Shown here: positions 26,273 through 32,765 of the stretch, one piece after another
Layout of the letters: the number at the start of each line of letters is the position of its first letter
Position numbering within the stretch: the stretch's first letter is position 1
Assembly (NCBI GenBank): GCA_017557625.1
Contig: JAFYYG010000018.1
Location: forward strand, 1 to 53,498
Direction of reading: 5' to 3'
Length of the DNA: 53,498 nucleotides
Source: Muribaculaceae bacterium
GTDB lineage: Bacteria > Bacteroidota > Bacteroidia > Bacteroidales > Muribaculaceae
Translations under genes and position numbers: made by a program
The notes under the pieces: model-generated
Database searches by the model: none
The model's input: the letters and a program-made list of their open reading frames with translations, nothing else
Told to the model about the DNA's origin: nothing

Positions 26273-26962
26273 ATGGAAGAAGAAAAGAATTATTCTTACA
26301 AATATCCGCATCCTGCAGTGACTACCGACTGCGTGATATTTGGCTTTGACGGCACTAAACTCAAAGTGCTGCTTATTGAGCGCGGCATCGACCCTTACAA
26401 AGGCAAGTGGGCGCTGCCCGGCGGTTTCTTGCGAATGGATGAGGATGCCGAGAAAGGCGCGTTGCGTGAATTGAAGGAGGAGACGGGTCTCGAAGCTGCC
26501 TACATCAAGCAGTTTCACACCTTTACTGCCCCGAACCGTGACCCCCGCGAGCGGGTGATAACTGTTGCCTACTATGCGTTGGTGCGCTTGCAGGAAGTGA
26601 AAGGTGGCGATGATGCCGCTCGTGCCGAGTGGTTCGCGCTCGACAATGTGCCAGCTCTGGCTTTTGACCACGACCAGATTCTGCGCATTGCCACCCGTGA
26701 GCTCCGCCGCCAGATTCATTTCGAGCCAGTAGGCTTTGAATTGTTGCCCAAGCAGTTTACCATCAAAGAGTTGCAGGCTTTATACGAAGCCATCCTTGAC
26801 GTGAAGTTCGACCGCCGCAATTTCTACAAGAAAATGCAGCATCTAGAACTCCTCACACAAGTAAATGACACAAGCACCACAAGAAAACAGCCCTTCCTCT
26901 TTGAGTTTAATGGTGAGAAATATAAAGAGTTAAAACACAGAGGTTTCAGGCTGGAATTCTAG
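26273..26962 (+). CDS. NrtR/AraR-like Nudix-fold transcriptional regulator
   Basis: The 229-residue protein joins an N-terminal Nudix domain (about 10-145) to a C-terminal winged-helix region (about 150-229), the architecture of NrtR-family regulators. The Nudix box is complete: GFLRMDE, seven residues, then RELKEETGL, so hydrolase activity cannot be excluded. The wing region contains FTIKELQALYEAIL and RRNFYKKMQHL, as in this family. Family members sense ADP-ribose, NAD intermediates or sugars. The following gene encodes an NAD-consuming sirtuin, which supports an NAD-linked role; sugar control as in Bacteroides AraR is the alternative. Confidence 0.85.
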   Translation: MEEEKNYSYKYPHPAVTTDCVIFGFDGTKLKVLLIERGIDPYKGKWALPGGFLRMDEDAEKGALRELKEETGLEAAYIKQFHTFTAPNRDPRERVITVAYYALVRLQEVKGGDDAARAEWFALDNVPALAFDHDQILRIATRELRRQIHFEPVGFELLPKQFTIKELQALYEAILDVKFDRRNFYKKMQHLELLTQVNDTSTTRKQPFLFEFNGEKYKELKHRGFRLEF

Positions 26963-27002
26963 ATTAAGTGTAAAAGAGTAAAGAGTTAAGTGTCAAGTAA
27001 GT

Positions 27003-27046
27003 GACTAGATGTTCTAGAAATTCTAGATTTTCTAGAATGTCTAGAA
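27003..27046. repeat. Cluster of CTAGA palindromes
   Basis: Five CTAGA sites at about 8-11 bp spacing, four of them within TCTAGA-type palindromes such as TTCTAGAA, lie between the Nudix gene and the sirtuin gene; a sixth (TTCTAGA) overlaps the Nudix stop codon. It could be a multi-site operator or a folding element. Confidence 0.6.
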
Positions 27047-27087
27047 AAACAAAAAACTTAGAACTAAAAACTAATAACTAACCAATT

Positions 27088-27786
27088 ATGAGAAATTTAG
27101 TAGTATCTTCAGGTGCCGGCATGAGTGCCGAGAGTGGCATCAAGACTTTCCGCGATGCCGATGGATTGTGGGAGAACTATCCCGTTATGGACGTGGCGAG
27201 CCACGACGGATTCCTGCGCGATCCAGCGCTCATCCATAGGTTTTACAACATGCTTAGGGGTAAACTGGTTGATGCCCAGCCCAATGCGGCTCACTATGGA
27301 CTTGTTGAGCTTGAGAAGTATTTTAACGTGAACGTCATCACCCAGAATGTTGACGACCTGCATGAGCGCGCTGGCTCAAAGAATGTGCTGCACCTGCATG
27401 GCGAACTCATGAAGGTGCGCTCGCTGAGGCATGAGGAGCGTGTCTATGAGCTGCCGTGCGACCAACTCACCGACAAAGGGCTTGAAACCAGCGTAGACAC
27501 CCGCGACCCCTATGGCGACCCAGTGCGCCCGCACATCGTCTTCTTCCAGGAGGCTGTACCCAACATGGACCAGGCGTGCATGTTGGCGCAAGATGCCGAC
27601 GTGTTTGTGGTAATCGGCACTTCGCTGGTGGTCTATCCCGCTGCATCGCTGTTGCATTACGCTCCCCGTAATGCCGAGGTTTATTATATCGATCCCCGCC
27701 CCAGCGCCGTGCCAAGTTATGTGCATGTCATTGATAAGCCAGCTACAGAGGGCGTGAAAGAGCTTATTGAGATTCTTACAAAATAA
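27088..27786 (+). CDS. cobB: SIR2-family NAD-dependent protein deacylase
   Basis: The 232-residue sirtuin has the NAD-binding motif GAGMSAESGIKTFRD, the TQNVDDLHERAG motif and the catalytic His in HLHGEL. It removes acyl groups from lysines, consuming NAD. Zinc-ligand Cys pairs are absent, as I recall for many Bacteroidota sirtuins. Tyr53 is kept, but the position three residues later, Arg in CobB/SIRT5-type desuccinylases, is Leu56 (FYNMLR). Substrate preference may therefore differ. The upstream neighbour is an NrtR-like regulator, 125 bp away. Confidence 0.93.
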   Translation: MRNLVVSSGAGMSAESGIKTFRDADGLWENYPVMDVASHDGFLRDPALIHRFYNMLRGKLVDAQPNAAHYGLVELEKYFNVNVITQNVDDLHERAGSKNVLHLHGELMKVRSLRHEERVYELPCDQLTDKGLETSVDTRDPYGDPVRPHIVFFQEAVPNMDQACMLAQDADVFVVIGTSLVVYPAASLLHYAPRNAEVYYIDPRPSAVPSYVHVIDKPATEGVKELIEILTK

Positions 27787-27825
27787 TTATTATTGGATAA
27801 TACGTGATAATAGCGCAAAATTCCT

Positions 27826-27833
27826 TATCTTTG
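27826..27833 (+). promoter_or_regulatory. -7 box of the OPT transporter gene
   Basis: TATCTTTG lies 35 nt before the ATG at 27869. No -33 box at standard spacing. Confidence 0.5.
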
Positions 27834-27868
27834 TAGCTTTGAAATATCCAATAACTAATAAAAACTAT

Positions 27869-29923
27869 ATGCAAGACGAAAAAGATTTACAGCAACCTCA
27901 GGATGCCGTTGAGATTCCCGAGAGCGTCGTGCAGAAAACGGTGCAAGCCGAGCTTCCCGATGGCGTAATCGACGAAAATCAAGTGGAACTCCCTGAGAAT
28001 GCCTTCCGACCTCTGAAAGAAGGTGAGAAGTATGTCCCCATTCTACGTCCCGAGAAGAACTATCCCGAAGTGACACCCTATTCGGTGTCATTAGGATTGA
28101 TTATGGCGGTGATTTTCAGTGCCGCCGCGGCTTATCTGGGACTGAAGGTGGGACAAGTGTTTGAAGCAGCGATTCCTATTGCCATTATCGCGGCAGGTAT
28201 CGCCGGTGTCACCAAGCGTAAGAACTCGCTTGGCGAGAATGTGATAATCCAATCTATTGGTGCTGCCAGTGGCATTGTGGTGGCAGGTGCCATCTTCACC
28301 CTGCCAGCCCTTTACATCCTGCAGGACAAGTACCCCGATATGACCGTCAACTTCCTTGAGGTGTTCCTCAGTTCGATGCTTGGCGGCTTACTGGGAATAT
28401 TGTTCTTTATCCCCTTCCGCAAATACTTTGTGAAGGAGAAGCACGGCGACTTCCCGTTCCCCGAGGCTACAGCAACCACTCAGGTGCTGGTGCAGGGCCA
28501 GAAGGGTGGCGAACAGGCCAAGCCATTGCTCATCGCAGGATTGGTTGGTGGTATATACGACTTCCTGATGAGCTCATTCGGATGGTGGAAAGAGGTGCTC
28601 TCAACCTCTGTGATTCCGTCAATGCAAAACTTTATTCATGAGACTAAATTGCTCTTCAAGGTGAATATCAGTGCCGCGACTTTAGGTCTCGGCTACATCA
28701 TTGGCTTGAAATATAGTTTCATTATTTTTGCTGGTAGCGCATTGATGTGGTGGGTTGTAGTACCCCTATTTGCCGAGGTTAGCCCAACATTGGCGGCTCT
28801 CGATCCCGACACGATATTCACTCAGTTCGCTCGTCCTATAGGCATTGGCGGTATTGCCATGAGTGGTATCATTGGCATCATCAAGTCGTGGGGGGTAATC
28901 AAGAATGCCGTGGGACTTGCCGGCAAGTCTTTTAAGCAAGGTGCTAATGTGGAGAAGCCAGAGCGCACTCAGCGCGACATCTCGATGAAGGCATTAGTGT
29001 TTGCTCTGGGCGCGGCGCTCCTCGTGACTTTCGTGTTCTTCTGGATAGGTGTGATAGGCAATCTGCTTCAGGCCATCGTGGCATTTATCGTTGTCGTGGT
29101 CATCGCTTTCTTGTTCACTACTGTGGCAGCCAACGCTATCGCAATTGTGGGTAGTAATCCTGTGAGCGGTATGACACTGATGACTCTTATTATCGCTTCG
29201 GGTATCTTCGTGGCAGTGGGCCTTAGTGGATGGCAAGGCATCGTGGCATCGATGATTATTGGTGGTGTGGTATGTACCGCGCTGTCGATGGCTGGCGGCA
29301 TGGTGACCGATATGAAGGTTGGCTACTGGATTGGCACTACTCCCGCAAAGCAGCAGACTTGGAAGATGCTCGGTACTGTGCTTTCGGCTGCTACAGTGGG
29401 CGGTGTGATGATTATCCTGAACAAGACCTACGGATTCTATGCTGGCGCTGTGCCAGGCGAAGATCCTCTTGTCGCTCCTCAAGCCAATGCCATGGCTGCA
29501 GTTATCGACCCCTTGATGACTGGAGGTCAGACGCCGTGGATGTTCTATATCTGTGGAGCTATATTGGCATGCCTGCTCAACTGGCTAAAGGTTCCAGCTT
29601 TGCCTTTCTCGCTGGGTATGTTCATCCCCTTCCAGCTCAACACCCCGCTGCTCATTGGTGGTATCATCAGCTGGTTCGTCAGCACTCGCAGTAAAGACGA
29701 GAGGATCAATAAGGCCCGCATGGACAAAGGCACTCTCATCGCCAGCGGTTTCATTGCCGGTGGTGCACTGATGGGCGTGGTGAGCGCCGCGATGAAGTTT
29801 GCAGGATTTAAGTACGAGAGTCCGCTCAGCGACAGCTTGTCGAGCGTAATCGGACTTGTAGTCTATATCGCTCTGATTATATTCTTTGCGGTTTCTTGTC
29901 TCCGTGCCAAGAAAACAGAGTAA
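27869..29923 (+). CDS. OPT-family oligopeptide transporter
   Basis: The 684-residue inner-membrane protein starts at the ATG at 27869 (MQDEKDLQQPQDAVEIPES); the longer frame from 27767 would include the sirtuin 3' end and the promoter. A soluble N-terminus of about 70 residues precedes roughly 14-16 hydrophobic segments. Family landmarks include YSVSLGLIMAVIFSAAAAYLGLKVG, FPFPEATAT and NPVSGMTLMTLII. OPT proteins import oligopeptides or metal chelates driven by protons. Together with PepD and the metallohydrolase operon it fits peptide use, though the three are not one operon. Confidence 0.92.
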   Translation: MQDEKDLQQPQDAVEIPESVVQKTVQAELPDGVIDENQVELPENAFRPLKEGEKYVPILRPEKNYPEVTPYSVSLGLIMAVIFSAAAAYLGLKVGQVFEAAIPIAIIAAGIAGVTKRKNSLGENVIIQSIGAASGIVVAGAIFTLPALYILQDKYPDMTVNFLEVFLSSMLGGLLGILFFIPFRKYFVKEKHGDFPFPEATATTQVLVQGQKGGEQAKPLLIAGLVGGIYDFLMSSFGWWKEVLSTSVIPSMQNFIHETKLLFKVNISAATLGLGYIIGLKYSFIIFAGSALMWWVVVPLFAEVSPTLAALDPDTIFTQFARPIGIGGIAMSGIIGIIKSWGVIKNAVGLAGKSFKQGANVEKPERTQRDISMKALVFALGAALLVTFVFFWIGVIGNLLQAIVAFIVVVVIAFLFTTVAANAIAIVGSNPVSGMTLMTLIIASGIFVAVGLSGWQGIVASMIIGGVVCTALSMAGGMVTDMKVGYWIGTTPAKQQTWKMLGTVLSAATVGGVMIILNKTYGFYAGAVPGEDPLVAPQANAMAAVIDPLMTGGQTPWMFYICGAILACLLNWLKVPALPFSLGMFIPFQLNTPLLIGGIISWFVSTRSKDERINKARMDKGTLIASGFIAGGALMGVVSAAMKFAGFKYESPLSDSLSSVIGLVVYIALIIFFAVSCLRAKKTE

Positions 29924-29948
29924 TTTCTCATAATAAATAACAGTTTTT

Positions 29949-29991
29949 ATTGCTGGCGAGTGCCTTTTGGTCCTTGCCAGCAATGTTTTTT
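29949..29991 (+). terminator. Terminator of the OPT gene
   Basis: ATTGCTGGC pairs with GCCAGCAAT, extended by GAG/CTT, followed by G and six T residues, about 25 nt after the stop. Confidence 0.88.
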
Positions 29992-30036
29992 GCTCCTATT
30001 AATCAATAGGATTGTGATAATACGGCAAATTTTGCC

Positions 30037-30044
30037 TACCTTTG
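30037..30044 (+). promoter_or_regulatory. -7 box of the DEAD-box helicase gene
   Basis: TACCTTTG lies 17 nt before the ATG at 30062. A TTG at 30012-30014 is 22 nt upstream and could be the -33 element. Confidence 0.55.
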
Positions 30045-30061
30045 CACTCAAAATAGATAAT

Positions 30062-31927
30062 ATGGCAACATTCAAAGAACTTGGCGTGCGCGACGACCTG
30101 CTGCGCGCTATCGAGATGATGGGCTACGAGAAACCCATGCCCATTCAGGAAATGGTGATTCCGCATCTGCTCAACGAGGAAACCGACGTGGTGGGACTGG
30201 CGCAGACTGGCACCGGCAAGACCGCAGCCTTCGGCCTGCCTATGCTGCAGCGCATCGACACCACTTCACAAGAGACTCAGGCACTGATTCTTGACCCCAC
30301 GCGTGAGCTGTGCCTTCAGACCAAGACCGACCTTGAGGACTATTCCCGCTATGTTGATGGACTGAGAATTGTGGCAGTGTATGGCGGGGCAAGTATTGAG
30401 TCGCAGATTAAGGCTGTGAAACGCGGAGTGCAGGTGATTGTGGCAACGCCCGGTCGCTTGCAGGACCTCATCAGGCGTGGGGTGGTGAAGCTCGATGCTG
30501 TGCGCACCGTCATCCTCGATGAGGCCGACGAGATGCTCAATATGGGCTTCATTGATGACATTAACAACATCTTGATTAACGTCCCCGATGAGCGCAAGAT
30601 GCTGATGTTCAGTGCCACTATGCCTCGTGAGATTGCCAATATCGCCAAGGACTTCATGCACAACCCAGTGGAGTTTGTCGCTGGCACCCGCAATGAGGGT
30701 TCGGCAAATGTGCGACACATATATTATATGGTGAAGGCGAGCGACAAGTACCTCGCCCTAAAGCGCATCGTCGATTATCTGCCGCGCATTTACGGTATCG
30801 TCTTCTGTCGCACCCGTGCCAGCGCGCAGGAGGTGGCGTCGCAGCTCATTCAGGATGGTTATGATGCCGACGCTCTGCATGGCGACCTCTCGCAGGCGCA
30901 GCGCGATGCCGTGATGAAGAAGTTCCGTGAGCGCAACCTGCAGCTGCTTGTTGCCACCGACGTGGCGGCGCGAGGCCTCGACGTTAACGACCTCACCCAC
31001 ATCATCAGCTACAGTCTGCCCGACGACAACGACATCTACAACCACCGCAGCGGGCGCACAGGACGTGCCGGAAAGACAGGCATCTCCATCGCCATCATCC
31101 ACAGCCGTGAGCGCAACAAGCTCAAGCAAATCGAGAAACAGATAGGCAAGGAGTTTGAACGGCGAGAAGTGCCGAAAGCCGAGCAAATCATCGAGAAGCA
31201 GCTCTTCAACCTTGCCGACCGCCTCGAGAACGTGGAGGTGCGTGAAGAGGAGATAGCTCCCTATCTCCCCAATGTGCTTAAGAAGCTGTCGTGGCTCAGC
31301 GGTGAGGACGTGGTGAAGCGATTGCTGTCGCTGGAGTTCAACCGTATGCTCGACTACTACAAGAAGGCACCTGTGCTCGACATCGTGCCCGAGAAGAAGG
31401 AACGTAAGCGTGGCGAGAAGAAAGAACGCAAGCCAAACGGCGAGAAAGACCGCCGCACGGGTGAGGATGGCTACGAGCGGGTGTTCATCAATGTGGGCAA
31501 GAGCCACGGCTTCTATGCCCCTGACCTAATCCGCTTGATTAACGCCACCGAAGGCGGCAAGAATGTGGGAATCGGGCGTATTGACCTGTTGACCAACTAT
31601 TCGCTCTTCGACGTGCGGCATGGTGAGGCTCACAAAGTCATCAATGCCCTGCGTAACAGTGAGTTTTATGGCAAACGCCTATATCTCGAGATTGCTGATG
31701 CCAACAAAGACTATGCCTCAATCACCTACGAGGGCGAGGTGAAGAAGAATCGCGCCGAGCGACGGAGGGAGAAGTTCAAAGCAATGGAGCGCGAACGTGA
31801 GCGCCGTCGCAGCGACCGCCGCACCCGCCGCGATGCCGAGCGAGGCTTCAAAAAACGTGGCAGGAACAACGACGCCCCCGCCGGCAACTACGACAAATTC
31901 ATGAAAAAAGGCCGTCGCAAGAAGTGA
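30062..31927 (+). CDS. DEAD-box RNA helicase, DeaD/CsdA type
   Basis: The 621-residue helicase starts at the ATG at 30062 (MATFKELGVRDDLL); the longer frame begins inside the upstream terminator. Q motif, Walker A AQTGTGKT (near residue 47), PTREL, TPGRL, DEAD (ILDEADEML), SAT, and the second RecA domain with HRSGRTGRAGKTG are all present. A DbpA-type RNA-binding domain follows (about 475-550, VFINVGKSHGFYAPDLIRLI). The tail is rich in Lys and Arg (RRERRRSDRRTRRDAERG) and probably disordered. It likely unwinds structured RNA in ribosome assembly and cold adaptation. A perfect GGGGTC palindrome starts 4 nt after the stop. Confidence 0.96.
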   Translation: MATFKELGVRDDLLRAIEMMGYEKPMPIQEMVIPHLLNEETDVVGLAQTGTGKTAAFGLPMLQRIDTTSQETQALILDPTRELCLQTKTDLEDYSRYVDGLRIVAVYGGASIESQIKAVKRGVQVIVATPGRLQDLIRRGVVKLDAVRTVILDEADEMLNMGFIDDINNILINVPDERKMLMFSATMPREIANIAKDFMHNPVEFVAGTRNEGSANVRHIYYMVKASDKYLALKRIVDYLPRIYGIVFCRTRASAQEVASQLIQDGYDADALHGDLSQAQRDAVMKKFRERNLQLLVATDVAARGLDVNDLTHIISYSLPDDNDIYNHRSGRTGRAGKTGISIAIIHSRERNKLKQIEKQIGKEFERREVPKAEQIIEKQLFNLADRLENVEVREEEIAPYLPNVLKKLSWLSGEDVVKRLLSLEFNRMLDYYKKAPVLDIVPEKKERKRGEKKERKPNGEKDRRTGEDGYERVFINVGKSHGFYAPDLIRLINATEGGKNVGIGRIDLLTNYSLFDVRHGEAHKVINALRNSEFYGKRLYLEIADANKDYASITYEGEVKKNRAERRREKFKAMERERERRRSDRRTRRDAERGFKKRGRNNDAPAGNYDKFMKKGRRKK

Positions 31928-31930
31928 TTT

Positions 31931-31963
31931 TGAGACAAATGGGGTCTGACCCCATTTGTCTCA
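31931..31963. repeat. REP-like palindrome, GGGGTC family, copy 3
   Basis: Perfect 16-bp arms TGAGACAAATGGGGTC/GACCCCATTTGTCTCA around one T. It may double as a transcript end for the helicase gene. It is 26 kb from the RAYT gene, showing the repeat is dispersed. Confidence 0.95.
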
Positions 31964-32007
31964 TTTATTTCAGTCGCAGAAAGGCGGGGGAGACAAACCA
32001 TGCGTCT

Positions 32008-32091
32008 CAGCCGTTAGGCTGACCTCTGTGTAACCCCCAATACCGATTGCCGAAGTGAGCGCAGCGAACTGTAGGTAATCGGCATTGGGGG
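32008..32091 (+). repeat. Family A structured repeat, copy 2
   Basis: Small hairpin CAGCC-GTTA-GGCTG, linker ACCTCTGTGTAA, left arm CCCCCAAT-A-CCGATT, loop with GTGAGCGCAGCGAACTG, right arm AATCGG-C-ATTGGGGG. Compared with copy 1, the stem bases that changed did so on both arms, so pairing is kept. Confidence 0.9.
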
Positions 32092-32111
32092 TATAACTAC
32101 ATCCAGGAAAT

Positions 32112-32151
32112 AGTCGCTGAAGGCGACTCCCATGGACTGCGCTATAAACAA
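32112..32151 (+). repeat. GTCGC hairpin plus CCCATGGACTGCG repeat, copy 1
   Basis: AGTCGC-TGAAG-GCGACT hairpin followed by CCCATGGACTGCG, C, TATAAACAA. The second part recurs at 32361-32383 with one base changed. Confidence 0.8.
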
Positions 32152-32186
32152 TGTGAGGGTGTTGAAAGACTCTGAATTAAACGCAA

Positions 32187-32235
32187 CTCCTCCTCTAAGA
32201 TAGAGGAGGTGCCCCAATGGGGCGGAGGAGTATGA
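32187..32235 (+). repeat. Family B repeat, copy 2
   Basis: Stem CCTCCTCTA/TAGAGGAGG with AGA loop, then a GCCCC-AAT-GGGGC hairpin, then GGAGGAGTATGA. The stem differs from the copy at 21604 by a compensated C-G to T-A pair. It faces copy 3 in inverted orientation 50 bp away. Confidence 0.85.
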
Positions 32236-32284
32236 AAATGCCGAATGTGCTGACAATCAACAATATTTCAAATTCTTGTGCCTG

Positions 32285-32322
32285 TCATACTCCCCCCGCC
32301 CCCCTCTATCTTAGAGGGGGAG
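32285..32322 (-). repeat. Family B repeat, copy 3 (inverted)
   Basis: Reverse complement of the family: TCATACTCC, a C-rich spacer, CCCCTCTATCTTAGAGGGG. With copy 2 it forms an inverted pair around a 50-bp AT-rich spacer. Confidence 0.85.
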
Positions 32323-32360
32323 CTAAAAAAGCTTCGCATTTTTAGTTTGCAACAGCCTCC

Positions 32361-32401
32361 CCCATGGACTGCGTTATAAACAAGGGGTCGCCGCTGGCGA
32401 C
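32361..32401 (+). repeat. CCCATGGACTGCG repeat, copy 2, with GTCGCC hairpin
   Basis: CCCATGGACTGCG, T, TATAAACAA, then GGG and hairpin GTCGCC-GCT-GGCGAC. Compared with copy 1 the hairpin lies on the other side of the conserved block. Confidence 0.8.
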
Positions 32402-32421
32402 GAGGAGGTGGTGGTGGTCAT

Positions 32422-32503
32422 CCCCCCCTTGACGTTTATTCCGCTCGCTGTCGCTCGCTTCACAAGCGTCAAAGGGGGTTACTCAAAGGTCAGCCTTCGG
32501 CTG
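32422..32503 (-). repeat. Family A structured repeat, copy 3 (inverted)
   Basis: On the minus strand: small hairpin CAGCC-GAA-GGCTG, linker ACCTTTGAGTAA, left arm CCCCC(T)TTGACG, loop with GAAGCGAGCGACAGCGAG, right arm CGTCAAGGGGG. The stem sequence is unrelated to copies 1 and 2, while hairpin, linker, loop core and C5/G5 clamp are conserved. The rest of the 31928-32765 gap is AT-rich leader sequence with a promoter at 32709. Confidence 0.85.
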
Positions 32504-32708
32504 AATCGTGCATTCTGCTTTGTGTCTTCGATTTGTCTTCCCTACACCTTCCTGCGGCTCCCTCTCCACCCTCCACTCTCCACTCTCACCTTTTTGCAGC
32601 TGGGGTGTTAGTTTCTATATTATACATAAATCTTTTATTTATTGAATTATTTTTACATATTTACGACGAAAAGTTTCAAAAACATTAGTTTTATTGGTTT
32701 TTTTTAAA

Positions 32709-32716
32709 TATCTTTG
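32709..32716 (+). promoter_or_regulatory. -7 box of the BspA-type gene
   Basis: TATCTTTG lies 49 nt upstream of the ATG at 32766; no clear -33 TTTG at standard spacing. Confidence 0.5.
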
Positions 32717-32765
32717 TAGCCGAAACTGTGAAGATTATAAAAATCATAACCAAAAACCATATAGT

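Noticed and set aside
27767-27868. Longer N-terminus for the OPT transporter
   Set aside because: It overlaps the sirtuin 3' end and the promoter; the ATG at 27869 gives a normal start.
29960-30061. Longer N-terminus for the DEAD-box helicase
   Set aside because: It would start inside the OPT terminator and upstream of the -7 box; the family start is at 30062.
32014-32256. An 80-residue minus-strand frame
   Set aside because: It crosses repeat families A and B and is explained by them.
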